Source: CAWDPQ01 sp049642465 (GTDB taxonomy: Bacteria; Acidobacteriota; Vicinamibacteria; Vicinamibacterales; 2-12-FULL-66-21). From it: a stretch of 64,000 bases of DNA. Position 1 is the stretch's first letter, and each line of letters begins with the position of its first letter. The notes beneath the pieces are model-generated. The model made no database searches. It was not told the DNA's origin and worked only from the letters and a program-made list of their open reading frames with translations. The position numbers and the translations under genes are program-made. The stretch lies in assembly GCA_049642465.1 (NCBI GenBank), contig JBAROV010000224.1, positions 62,001 to 126,000 on the forward strand, written 5' to 3'. This document shows, piece after piece, positions 8,217-16,760 of the stretch.

Positions 8217-9865
8217 AAGGGGGACTGTCCCCTTTTTCCCTGAGTGTCCGCTTTTGGAAAAAGGGGACAGTCCCCCTTTTCCACTTCCGCCCGCGACGCG
8301 GACCAGCCCAACTCATTCGCCATCACTTCCGCTGCCGCCTGGATCGCAGCCTCGCCGGGGTGGCCGCCGGTTCCGGCCTCTGTTCGCCGCAGGAGGACGT
8401 CCGAGAGATGAATGGCCATCTCCTCGCGAACGGAATAGACAACCTCGGCGCGCGTGACGCGGCAGGCGGAGCTGAGGGGGGCGCCCAGCGTGGGGTTGTC
8501 CCCCATCAGCCGCACGATTTGGTCGTAGCGGGATCCGTACGCCGCAATGAGCCGGCGGACGGTTGAGGGAGGGACCGTGCCCGTGCTCATCGCTTCGTGC
8601 TCGTACCGATCGAGATCGGTGATGTCGCCGCCACTGATGGGTTCGAGTGAGGGGAGTTGCCTGCCTGAGGGCTTGCCGAGCTTCGTCGCCACCAGTTCTG
8701 CTGCGGCCGCAGCGGTCGCCCGCGCGGTTGTGTAACGGACGCCCAGGACAGTCACCAGCGACCCGAGACCATCGCTCAGGTGGTCATGGATGATGCTCTG
8801 CGTGAGCAGCGAGCCGTCGGGGCCAGCCGGCAACAGCCCGCGATGAATGAGTCGCACCGTGTCGATGTGCATCGGGAATTCTGGGAAGGCAGCCTTGGCG
8901 TCGCGGAGGAATCTCTCAACGGCAACATCGACAGAGGCGACATCATCAGGTGAACCGCTGTACAGGTCGTGACTCGTCCCGATCATCGATTGCTCGCGCC
9001 ATGGGACCAGAAACAGAAAGCGGCCATCAACCAACCCGCCGACGGCTTGCGGCAGCGGCGCACGGTCGGTGACGAGGTTCATCGCGAGCGACATCCGCGG
9101 CTGCCGAATCGACCCGGGGACGGCTCCAAACTGCTGCAGGACCGGCCATGCCCAGGGTCCGGCGGCGTTCAGCACGATTCGGCATCGGATGTCGAAGCTG
9201 CTGCCGGTCTCGACGTCGCGGACGGTGACGCCGTGTATCTCACGACCCTGCTGCAACAATCGCTGAGCTTCGGTATAGTTAGCGGCCGCGACGCCGCTTC
9301 GGACGGCCGCATCGAGGAGTCCGATCGCCAGGCGCTCGGGACTGTGGAGCTGGTAGTCGTGCCACACGGCGCCGCCAGTGACACCCACAGAATCGACGAC
9401 GGGGTTCAGCCGGAGACATTCGTCGCGGGAGATCGTCCGACTGCGCGGCAGCGCGAGCCGGACGTCAATACCGTCATTCCGGTCGGCGGCGAGGAAATCG
9501 TACGCGGTGAGGAATGCGGCCATGAGCGGGCGATTACGGAGCGGATGTCGATAGGTAGGGACGACGAACGGGAGCGGGCAGACGAGATGTGGGGCGATTG
9601 CAGCCAGGCCGCGGCGCTCGCGCACGAACTCGCGTACGGCGGGAATTGCGCCGTGCTGCAGCGCCCGGATGCCGCCGTGGACGGTTTTGAGACTGTTGAA
9701 CGACGTGGCTGCGGCGAAATCGCCGCGTTCCACGAGCGCAACGCTGAGACCGCGCGCGACAAGCTCACGAACGGTCGCCAAACCGTAAATCCCGCCGCCA
9801 ATCACGAGCACGTCGAAGGCCTCGTTCGCAAGGCGGGCGAGGTCGCGGATCATCGAGTGACTCAT
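8213..9865 (-). CDS. glpD: FAD-dependent glycerol-3-phosphate dehydrogenase
   Basis: The 550-residue protein has an N-terminal Rossmann dinucleotide site VIGGGIYG (residues 21-28), an SFNSLKTVHGGIRALQ segment typical of the GlpD/GlpA family and a C-terminal helical DAO_C region (residues 410-525). It oxidises sn-glycerol 3-phosphate to dihydroxyacetone phosphate and passes electrons to quinone at the inner membrane. The last 20 or so residues (from EKGDCPLF to the end) are read from the palindrome, so the family-type end is near residue 527. The start is 3 bases from the divergent GDSL gene. Confidence 0.82.
   Translation of the reverse strand: MSHSMIRDLARLANEAFDVLVIGGGIYGLATVRELVARGLSVALVERGDFAAATSFNSLKTVHGGIRALQHGAIPAVREFVRERRGLAAIAPHLVCPLPFVVPTYRHPLRNRPLMAAFLTAYDFLAADRNDGIDVRLALPRSRTISRDECLRLNPVVDSVGVTGGAVWHDYQLHSPERLAIGLLDAAVRSGVAAANYTEAQRLLQQGREIHGVTVRDVETGSSFDIRCRIVLNAAGPWAWPVLQQFGAVPGSIRQPRMSLAMNLVTDRAPLPQAVGGLVDGRFLFLVPWREQSMIGTSHDLYSGSPDDVASVDVAVERFLRDAKAAFPEFPMHIDTVRLIHRGLLPAGPDGSLLTQSIIHDHLSDGLGSLVTVLGVRYTTARATAAAAAELVATKLGKPSGRQLPSLEPISGGDITDLDRYEHEAMSTGTVPPSTVRRLIAAYGSRYDQIVRLMGDNPTLGAPLSSACRVTRAEVVYSVREEMAIHLSDVLLRRTEAGTGGHPGEAAIQAAAEVMANELGWSASRAEVEKGDCPLFPKADTQGKRGQSPF
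8215..8280. repeat. Perfect 23-bp inverted repeat with 20-base loop
   Basis: Bases 8215-8237 and 8258-8280 are exact reverse complements built on GGGGGACTGTCCCC; each arm is itself almost palindromic. It lies at the asnB/glpD convergent junction, contains the asnB stop and encodes the GlpD C-terminus. It can work as a bidirectional terminator. Confidence 0.9.
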
Positions 9866-9868
9866 TTT

Positions 9869-10867
9869 ATGCCAGGCCTCGTTGCGCCACGTGTCGCGAC
9901 CGCTGTGCGGCGGCTACTCATCCTCTTCGTCACTCTCCTCGCGCATGGCTGTGGCTCTCCGACGGCGCCGCCACCACCGCCTACGGTGAACGTTGTCTGT
10001 CCGTCGAACATCGACGTGCAATCGGCCGACGGCTCCCCGGTGGAAGTCTCCTTCCAGGCTCCGCAGGGGACTGGCGGAACTGCACCGCTGAACACGACGT
10101 GCACACCGCCATCCGGAATGTTCAATGTGGGCACGCTCAGCGTCACATGCGTCGCGACCGATTCGCGAGGTCAGAGTGCCTCCTGCAACTTCACCGTTGC
10201 GGTCCGTCCACCGCCGCGTTTGAAGTTCGCACGTTTCGTCGCCTTCGGCGACAGTCTGACTTTTGGAGAGGTTTCATTCGGCCCAACGTTGCGAATCCAT
10301 CTGCCAAATGATTCGTACCCTTCAGTGCTGAAGCGACGGCTGGCCGGGCGGTACATCTTTCAGACGCCTGAGGTAATCAACGAGGGAATTCCTGGAGAAA
10401 CGGCCGTCGACGGAGCGAAACGGCTTCGTCTCACCGTCCAGCGCGATCGGCCCGAAGTCCTCCTGCTGATGGAAGGCACCAACGATCTGCTCGATCGCCC
10501 TGAGATTGGCCGCGGCGCCGACTCTGCGATCGACGCGCTGCGTCGGATGGTTCAAGAAGCCAAGTCGCTGGGCGTCCAAGTGGGGCTGGCGACGGTCCCG
10601 CCGCAGCGGCCGGGAGGACGCCGGGACGCGGTGGCCAGGCTCATTCCGAGTTTCAACGAGCGCATTCGCACCCTGGCGTCCGACGAGCATGTCGTCCTCA
10701 TCGATGTCTTCGATGCGATGAAAGATGATTTGTCGCTCATCGGTGTAGACGACCTGCATCCGACGGTGCGTGGCTACGACGTGATGGCGGGCGTCTTCTT
10801 CGACGCCATCAAAACCTCCTTCGAAGATACGACGCTGCCTGACACTGTACTTCGGAGAGGACCTTGA
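9869..10867 (+). CDS. GDSL/SGNH hydrolase lipoprotein with HYR-like domain
   Basis: The N-terminus has a lipoprotein-type signal ending LLAHGC (Cys28), then a proline-rich linker and a HYR-like beta-sandwich (residues 40-112). The SGNH hydrolase follows: FGDSLTFG with Ser129, GTNDL with Asn205, and DDLHP with Asp294 and His297 as the other triad residues. It is probably a secreted, lipid-anchored esterase acting on envelope or glycan acyl groups. The ATG at 9869 is taken; the GTG at 9905 would give a tighter signal peptide (MRRLLILFV). It overlaps the TTG of the methyltransferase gene by 4 bases. Confidence 0.78.
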   Translation: MPGLVAPRVATAVRRLLILFVTLLAHGCGSPTAPPPPPTVNVVCPSNIDVQSADGSPVEVSFQAPQGTGGTAPLNTTCTPPSGMFNVGTLSVTCVATDSRGQSASCNFTVAVRPPPRLKFARFVAFGDSLTFGEVSFGPTLRIHLPNDSYPSVLKRRLAGRYIFQTPEVINEGIPGETAVDGAKRLRLTVQRDRPEVLLLMEGTNDLLDRPEIGRGADSAIDALRRMVQEAKSLGVQVGLATVPPQRPGGRRDAVARLIPSFNERIRTLASDEHVVLIDVFDAMKDDLSLIGVDDLHPTVRGYDVMAGVFFDAIKTSFEDTTLPDTVLRRGP

Positions 10868-11640
10868 CCGAGTCGGCGGAACCACGTCTCGACAGGCGCG
10901 TTCGCGAGTACTGGAACCATCGCATTCACGATCTCGAAATGACCGCGCAGCCGGTCGGCTCGCGCGAGTTCTTCGACGAACTCGATGACTACCGGTTCGA
11001 CAAGCTCGCCTATCTTCCCAGAATCGTCGATTTCAACGGCTACAGCGGCCGCCGCGTGGTCGAAGTCGGGTGCGGTATTGGAACCGACCTCGTTCGCTTT
11101 GCGCGCGGCGGCGCCAAGGTCGTGGGAGTAGACCTGTCGGAGACCGCCGTGCAGCTGGCGCGAGCCAACCTGGACACGCACGGGGTGCGCGGATCCGTCA
11201 TGGTTGGCGATGGCGCGCGGCTTCCACTGCCGAATGATTCAACCGACGTGTTGTACGCGCACGGCGTCCTGCAGTACTCGGCTAATCCACTCGCGATCGT
11301 GACCGAAGCGCACCGTGTCCTCCGGCCGGGCGGCATTGCGATCTTCATGGTCTACAACCGGGTTTCGTGGCTCATGGCGCTCTCGCGAGTCATGAAAGTG
11401 GATCTCGAACACGCCGATGCGCCCGGGCTGCGCCTGTATTCGATTCGGGAGTTCCGTCAGCTGATTGATGGGTTTCGTCAGGCGGCAATCATTCCGGAGC
11501 GATTTCCCGTCAAATCACGTTTGCATCACGGCTGGAAAGCAGCCGTCTACAACGGTGTGTTCGTTGGGTTGTTCAATGCGTTGCCACGCGCGCTCGTCCG
11601 GCCTTTCGGGTGGCATTTAATGGCTATCTGCTCGAAGTAA
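10864..11640 (+). CDS. Class I SAM-dependent methyltransferase
   Basis: The 258-residue protein has motif I VVEVGCGIGTDLVRFA near residues 63-78, the acidic motif II VVGVDLSE, and the post-motif GDGARLPLPNDSTDVLYAHG, as in UbiE-type enzymes. The substrate is not readable; glycan or lipid modification fits the neighbourhood. The start is TTG, in a TTGA overlap with the stop of the GDSL gene, indicating translational coupling. An arginine- and aromatic-rich C-terminus suggests a membrane-associated tail. Confidence 0.78.
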   Translation: MTESAEPRLDRRVREYWNHRIHDLEMTAQPVGSREFFDELDDYRFDKLAYLPRIVDFNGYSGRRVVEVGCGIGTDLVRFARGGAKVVGVDLSETAVQLARANLDTHGVRGSVMVGDGARLPLPNDSTDVLYAHGVLQYSANPLAIVTEAHRVLRPGGIAIFMVYNRVSWLMALSRVMKVDLEHADAPGLRLYSIREFRQLIDGFRQAAIIPERFPVKSRLHHGWKAAVYNGVFVGLFNALPRALVRPFGWHLMAICSK

Positions 11641-11641
11641 T

Positions 11642-11695
11642 CTCCCGTCCTCACGTTCCCCCGTCCTCCCGTCCTCCCGTTCCCCCGTCAGTGAA
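11642..11695. repeat. Short-word tandem repeat (GTCCTCCC/GTTCCCCC)
   Basis: Tandem variants of CGTCCTCCC and CGTTCCCCC lie between a convergent gene pair and encode the C-terminal GGTGGREDGGT-type tail of the minus-strand glycosidase. The same word recurs near 39,060, 49,730 and 61,350. Confidence 0.7.
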
Positions 11696-12982
11696 GCGCC
11701 CACTTATGACGATCACCTGGAGCGGCCGCGGGCGAACGGTCTCCCCGGGTTTCAGCGCATGGTGCTCGAGCTTTACGCCGGTGAGCGGATGCAGAACATC
11801 GAATTCCATGTTCCTCCGTGCTTCCAGCGTGAGGCCGTTGACGATGCCGATGGGAAGGACAAAGAACCGACCGTCTTGGTCGCTGCCAAGCACCTCCGCG
11901 GCGCCATTGTCATGACCGTCGGGCCAGATCGCGCCGCGGGCCTTGCCGGCGTATGGAATGAACGGACTCTCCTTGGAGTCGTGACGATGCCGGCGCCAGT
12001 TGACGATGTCGGCGGGAAGGTACGCTTTCATCGCGGCGAACCCATCGAGGATCGCGGCCGCGTTCGGCATATCTGAAATCGCCGTGCGTCCCCACACGCC
12101 CGCGTCGGTGTGAAACACGTAAAGACCGACGCCCGCCATGTAGGACGCCGTCGCGCCGCCGATGATCCGCATGGGATCCGATTCGCTGGCGATGGAGCTT
12201 TTCGGACCGACTGGCTCGTTATTCGAGACGACTGTCGGCAGCCCGGCGCATTCACGAACGCTCCACGGCGCGATGACCGGTCCCCAGCCACGTAGTGGGC
12301 CGCCGAGATCGCGCGAGAAGTGCTCGGTTTGGATGTCTGCCCCCGTGTCTTTATACAGGGCGAGATGATCGCCGCACTCGTGACCTTCTGAGTCGCTGAT
12401 CGCAACCGGGATGTCGGTTGCCTCGGTCAGGCGTTTGGCGAGTTGTCGGATCTGCGCAATGCCGTCCGGACCGCCAAATCCGTTCTGCCAGCTTTCGTTG
12501 GCGACCTCGAAATGCATGATCTTGTGCTCACGGCCCCGAGACATCGCGATGAACGTATCGATCAGTTTGACGCGATCCTCAGGATTGGGGATGACCTGGT
12601 CGGCATCCGCGAAGATGGTCCACTCGACGCGAAGGCCGAAGCGGTCATAGGCGTAATCGGTCAGCCCGGCGATGACCTCTGTGTAGTCGGGCCATCGCCA
12701 GTCGATCTCCCGGCCGCTCCAATACGGCTGACGCCCCACGATGCCGAGCGCGCGAATGTAATCGAAACGGTGATCGGCGAGCAGTTTCAGCGCCGCGTCG
12801 AGTCGGGGTCGATCGTGCTTGTAGCCCCACGCGGCCCAGAAGAGCGTGCCACCCAGCGCGGGAAACACGCCGCGATCGTCCGCGACGCCGTGACCGGCCA
12901 GCCGAACGCGGCCGCTCGGTGGCGCCTGTGACGCGACACCGAGAAGCACGACAACGAATGCGAGAAGGAGCCGGGAGCGCAC
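11651..12982 (-). CDS. Secreted clan GH-A-like glycoside hydrolase
   Basis: The 443-residue protein has a signal peptide (RLLLAFVVVLLGVASQA) and an apparent TIM-barrel. FEVANES (Asn162-Glu163) matches the acid/base Asn-Glu pair of clan GH-A, and VVSNNEP (Glu256) is a candidate nucleophile. No family can be assigned. It may trim or recycle a surface glycan in the periplasm, which fits its place between a methyltransferase and a radical SAM gene. The C-terminus past ISGRF is encoded by the word repeat. The gene follows the radical SAM gene with 26 bases between. Confidence 0.55.
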   Translation of the reverse strand: MRSRLLLAFVVVLLGVASQAPPSGRVRLAGHGVADDRGVFPALGGTLFWAAWGYKHDRPRLDAALKLLADHRFDYIRALGIVGRQPYWSGREIDWRWPDYTEVIAGLTDYAYDRFGLRVEWTIFADADQVIPNPEDRVKLIDTFIAMSRGREHKIMHFEVANESWQNGFGGPDGIAQIRQLAKRLTEATDIPVAISDSEGHECGDHLALYKDTGADIQTEHFSRDLGGPLRGWGPVIAPWSVRECAGLPTVVSNNEPVGPKSSIASESDPMRIIGGATASYMAGVGLYVFHTDAGVWGRTAISDMPNAAAILDGFAAMKAYLPADIVNWRRHRHDSKESPFIPYAGKARGAIWPDGHDNGAAEVLGSDQDGRFFVLPIGIVNGLTLEARRNMEFDVLHPLTGVKLEHHALKPGETVRPRPLQVIVISGRFTDGGTGGREDGGT

Positions 12983-13008
12983 GGTCAGCTCCCTTGCAAG
13001 ATTGGACC

Positions 13009-14172
13009 CTACCGGAGCGCGGCTGACTCTGGGGCGAGCGCGACCTTATTGTGGAACCGGCGCTTCTCGCGCGCCGCCTTCACCAGGAATCGCGCGTACG
13101 GCGCGACCTGTTTGATCGCCGCGACGTTCATCTGGCATGGACTGAGGCACGTCGGGCATTTTTCGTCGCGGATGAAGTCCCGATGCGTCTGACTTGCGGT
13201 GCTGAAATACAGCGCTTCGGGATCCTGCTCGCGCACGTTGCCGACCACTTCGCTGTTTTCGCAAAAGAACAAACCGCCGTCCGGGTTCAGCATGATGCCC
13301 TGGGTCTGGAAGGGGCAGGGCGCGAGACGGTGATAACCGTTCGCGATCATGTCCGCATAGTGCATGTAGATGTAGTTCTGTCCGTCGAGTAGCGGATCCA
13401 TCCGCACCCGATCCAGGAAGAACTGGCGCATCCGCTCTTCTTCCTCGTGCCCGTTGGGCCCGCAGGTCGCGGCGAGGTCGCTGTTACCAAGCATTGGATC
13501 GGTAAAACGCACCATGTTGAAGACGATGTCGAGATCCTCGGATCGCGCCCACGCGAGAATGTTCTCTGCGTCGTTCAGGTTGGTGTGGAAGATCGTTGTC
13601 GAGATACCGAAGTTGAAGCTGTATTTCTTCTGGAGTTCCTTCATCGCGCGAATCGTTTGATTCGCCTTCTCGAACCCTCTCTTCACTGCCCTGACCTGAT
13701 TGTGCATCTCTCCGACGCCGTCGATCGAGACCCGCGTGCTGAAAATCACACCGCGCTCGTGGCACAGCTCCACGATCTTCGTGAGCATCGGGATTCCGCG
13801 GTGCGGCGTGAGCCCGGTGGTGTTGAGGCCGAGCTTCCGCAGTCGCGGGAAGCTGTCGAGCATCGATTGCGCGATCTCGACGAGATCGTTTCGTGTGGTC
13901 GGCTCCCCGCCGGAGATGTTGGCGTTCTCGATGTTCTTCCAGAGTGGAGATTTGAATGCCTGCTGGATTTCCGCGAGCGTCATGTCGCTCTTGCGATCGC
14001 CGCGCTTCCAGTTGTTGCACATCTCGCAGCGGGCATCGCAGACGAAGGTGCAGTGGAAGATGAGAACAGTCGGATGAATGGGCCGGACGCGCGCGACATA
14101 GCTGTTCAGTAAGTCGCGAGGCGCGCTGGCCGCGGCCTTCGCGAGGTACTTGAGCGCGTAAACTTGTGCCAT
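13009..14172 (-). CDS. Radical SAM protein with C-terminal cysteine cluster
   Basis: The 387-residue enzyme has the cluster motif Cx3Cx2C as CDARCEMC (Cys45, Cys49, Cys52), then SGGEPTTRNDL, the family's SAM-binding GGE. A second cysteine set (CPF, FCENSEVV, CPTCLSPC) near residues 290-355 resembles a SPASM or twitch auxiliary-cluster domain. A [4Fe-4S] cluster would cleave SAM to a 5'-deoxyadenosyl radical. The substrate is unknown; lipid, sugar or peptide modification is possible in this island. A well-formed promoter lies directly upstream. Confidence 0.75.
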   Translation of the reverse strand: MAQVYALKYLAKAAASAPRDLLNSYVARVRPIHPTVLIFHCTFVCDARCEMCNNWKRGDRKSDMTLAEIQQAFKSPLWKNIENANISGGEPTTRNDLVEIAQSMLDSFPRLRKLGLNTTGLTPHRGIPMLTKIVELCHERGVIFSTRVSIDGVGEMHNQVRAVKRGFEKANQTIRAMKELQKKYSFNFGISTTIFHTNLNDAENILAWARSEDLDIVFNMVRFTDPMLGNSDLAATCGPNGHEEEERMRQFFLDRVRMDPLLDGQNYIYMHYADMIANGYHRLAPCPFQTQGIMLNPDGGLFFCENSEVVGNVREQDPEALYFSTASQTHRDFIRDEKCPTCLSPCQMNVAAIKQVAPYARFLVKAAREKRRFHNKVALAPESAALR

Positions 14173-14181
14173 AAAGTATTG

Positions 14182-14210
14182 ATTCTAAATCGTCTGGCGT
14201 GATCTGTAAA
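14182..14210 (-). promoter_or_regulatory. Sigma-70-type promoter of the radical SAM gene
   Basis: Read on the minus strand: TTTACA (14205-14210), 17-base spacer, TAGAAT (14182-14187). The expected start of transcription is only a few bases before the ATG at 14172, so the mRNA would be almost leaderless. Confidence 0.6.
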
Positions 14211-14223
14211 GGAACTTCCGGCT

Positions 14224-15822
14224 TCAGGCAGCTCCTTCTGCGGGCCGAAGCGCCTTGGATCGACAAAAGAACCCGATCAGCAGCAGGCCGTAATACCACG
14301 CCATGTAGGTGCCCGTCGCATGAGGTTTCACGAGCGTCGCGCCAATGGCCACGGCGCCTGACGCCAGGGCGAGCTCGACCGGCGATCGGCCGCGCACCAG
14401 AAAAAACGTCAGCACGATCAATCCACCAAACACGAGCCACGCCGGGGATGTCAGCCCAGAATTGCCGACCAACGGCGTAGAGAACGCTCGTCGAATGCCG
14501 CTGCGCTGTCCCCAGAACCCAAACGGACTCGAGCCGTACCCGGTCGGATCCGTGTGGTGGCCAAACGTATCGCGCATGATCGTCGCAACTCGGCCGTATT
14601 CAGGCGCGGGTCCCGACAGCAGCAGCACTCCGACGACGATAGCCACACACAAAATCCCAAATGCGCCGAGAAACCGGGTGCGTGCCCGACGGTTCGACCA
14701 GTAGTACCCAAGCCACGCCGGTGCCATGAAGGCCGGATAAAACCCCAATCCCGCACTGGCCGCGAGGAGCGCACCGGACAACGCAGGCTTCTGAAGCGCC
14801 GTCAATGAGAGCAGGACGCCTGCGGCGGGCGCGATGTGGGACACGAACGTGATACCGGCCACCGCGTAGTCGTCTCCGCCGATGCCCAGGACCGCGAGAC
14901 TGCCGCAGTAAAGACAGATCAGTCCCCACGCGACGTCGCGGCCGGCTAGCCGATGAGCGCACACCCAGAGTGCAGCCACCGCAAGCAGGTGGAACACCGC
15001 GGTGCAAAGCGTTGTCGCCAGCGTCGGCGGGAGGTAATACGTCGATTGCTCACCGAGCGGCGGCTTGGCCGGCGCCCCGGGATTCACGACCTGGGGAGCG
15101 ACGATGACCTGGAAAGGAATGTGCGCCACATAGAGAAGTGGTCCATACGCTGCGGCTGGCGTGCCGGTGAGGATGGGGTCGCCGTACGGCAGCCGCCCAC
15201 GCTCACGCAGCCTTTGCGCACCAAGATTCACAAACCATCCGGCATCGTCGGGCGGTCTCTTGAAGAGAATGGTGAGATCGACGACGACCAGGCAGGTGGC
15301 GAGGAGAGCGAGGATAGACGTCCGAAGCTTCGGATGCCAGTGGTCGTCGAGCGGCGTCGTGCAGCGGCGCAGCGCCCGAACGATGAGCACGACGCTCGAG
15401 GTGAAGACTGCGCAAAACACCCAGTCCATCAGCGTGACGTACGCCGATCGGTTGAGCACATTGAAGAACCGCATCGCGTCAAAAAAGAGAAGTCCCGTCA
15501 GGAACATCAAGGCGATGTCGAAGTTTCGAGGGCTTCGTGGCCGGCGCCAATCGAACCCCACGAGCAGGATGACTCCAGCCGCGAGAGCAACGAGTAATCC
15601 CTGCGGCGACCGCAGATCCTGGCGGAAACGATCTCCGGGTTGTGCTCTCCAGTCCTCACGCAACTGTCGCACGGTGTCCGAGAAGCGTGCGGGATCAGGA
15701 ATGCGCGCGAACCTGGGCGTATACAGTTCGCGCAGCGGCTCTCTCGGTTGGGCCTCTTGCGCGCACCCACTCGAAGCGCAAAACGTCAGCGCCAACAGCA
15801 CGAGCACGTACGGGCGTTTCAT
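14224..15822 (-). CDS. GT87-like (DUF2029-type) integral membrane protein
   Basis: The protein is 532 residues. A lipoprotein- or signal-like N-terminus (LLALTFCASSGC) is followed by a short soluble segment and about ten membrane helices. GERL-type loops such as RGRLPYGDPILTGTP and AAYGPLLY resemble the periplasmic catalytic loop of DUF2029/GT87 mannosyltransferases. It is probably a polyprenyl-phosphate-sugar-dependent transferase. Its ATG overlaps the stop of the LPG_synthase_TM-type gene as ATGA, so the two are coupled. Confidence 0.5.
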   Translation of the reverse strand: MKRPYVLVLLALTFCASSGCAQEAQPREPLRELYTPRFARIPDPARFSDTVRQLREDWRAQPGDRFRQDLRSPQGLLVALAAGVILLVGFDWRRPRSPRNFDIALMFLTGLLFFDAMRFFNVLNRSAYVTLMDWVFCAVFTSSVVLIVRALRRCTTPLDDHWHPKLRTSILALLATCLVVVDLTILFKRPPDDAGWFVNLGAQRLRERGRLPYGDPILTGTPAAAYGPLLYVAHIPFQVIVAPQVVNPGAPAKPPLGEQSTYYLPPTLATTLCTAVFHLLAVAALWVCAHRLAGRDVAWGLICLYCGSLAVLGIGGDDYAVAGITFVSHIAPAAGVLLSLTALQKPALSGALLAASAGLGFYPAFMAPAWLGYYWSNRRARTRFLGAFGILCVAIVVGVLLLSGPAPEYGRVATIMRDTFGHHTDPTGYGSSPFGFWGQRSGIRRAFSTPLVGNSGLTSPAWLVFGGLIVLTFFLVRGRSPVELALASGAVAIGATLVKPHATGTYMAWYYGLLLIGFFCRSKALRPAEGAA

Positions 15823-16760
15823 GCCTCGACCTGAGCGCCTGAGGACCGTCCCGCGCGAAGGTACAGCCATGCGCCCGGGAGATTTGCGAGGATGCCGCTG
15901 AGGACGATCAGTGTCGAGAGGGCAAACGCGTCGGTTGAAGAAACGCCGACAGGGCGCAGCAGCCAGACGATGATGCCTTGTGGAACGCCGAATCCGTTGA
16001 GGGAAATCGGCAGCATCAACGCGACGAGCCCCACCGGCATGAACAACAGGTAATACGAGAACGACACCTCGATGCCAATGCCTCGACCGAGCAACCACGC
16101 CTGAGCGATTCTGAGAAGCTGCACGCCTATCGAGAGCGACAGCACCGCGGCCAGGGCGCTCCGGTGATTACGGTAGCGACCGACCGCGCTGGCCAAGCGA
16201 ACGAGGCCCGCCAACGGACCGGACGCGGCAAACAGCCAGCGATCGCTCCACAGAAAAGCCGCAAGCACCAATGCCGCGACAAGACACACGACGAGGAGCG
16301 GTCCCCGAGCGCCTGCCGTGGGCCCGCCTGCGGGCGCCATCAGCAGACCGAAGGCGGCAACGACGACAAGTGACAACAGTCCAAGCAGCCGATCGACAGC
16401 GACCGAGGCAACGGCCGCGCTGCCCTCGGACGTGCGCCGGGCAAGCGAATACGCGCGTGCGGCGTCCCCGCCAACGCCGGCAGGAAGAAAGCTACCGATG
16501 AATGAGCTGACCAGATAGATCCAGACCGCCGACTTCGTGCCAATTGTCTGGCCAGTGGCGCGGAGCAGAATGATCCAGCGCCAGACCATGACGAGGCGGT
16601 CGAGGGCGAGCAGCAACAAGACCGCCAGGGCGTAATCGACGCGCAGCCGGATCAGCGTTGCGACGGTTTCCGCGAGCGAGATCTTTCGAAGAAGCAGGGC
16701 GAGAACAATTGCCGTGATGAGCGCGCGAATCCAGACGGAGCGCCCGACGCGGCCAATCAC
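15819..16760 (-). CDS. LPG_synthase_TM (UPF0104-type) membrane protein
   Basis: The 313-residue protein has about eight helices, with RLRVDYALAVLLLLALDRLVMVWRW early and the family-type SSFIGSFLPAGVGGDAARAYSLAR. Later it carries MLPISLNGFGVPQG, matching the flippase-like part of lysylphosphatidylglycerol synthase and AglD. It may move a lipid-linked sugar or phospholipid across the inner membrane. It starts with GTG in a GTGA overlap with the methyltransferase gene upstream, forming a three-gene minus-strand unit. A paralogue lies at 22252-23229. Confidence 0.78.
   Translation of the reverse strand: MIGRVGRSVWIRALITAIVLALLLRKISLAETVATLIRLRVDYALAVLLLLALDRLVMVWRWIILLRATGQTIGTKSAVWIYLVSSFIGSFLPAGVGGDAARAYSLARRTSEGSAAVASVAVDRLLGLLSLVVVAAFGLLMAPAGGPTAGARGPLLVVCLVAALVLAAFLWSDRWLFAASGPLAGLVRLASAVGRYRNHRSALAAVLSLSIGVQLLRIAQAWLLGRGIGIEVSFSYYLLFMPVGLVALMLPISLNGFGVPQGIIVWLLRPVGVSSTDAFALSTLIVLSGILANLPGAWLYLRAGRSSGAQVEA

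Noticed and set aside
8969..9868. N-terminal extension of the GDSL gene
   Set aside because: The extension is antisense to glpD; the lipoprotein signal starts at 9869 or 9905.
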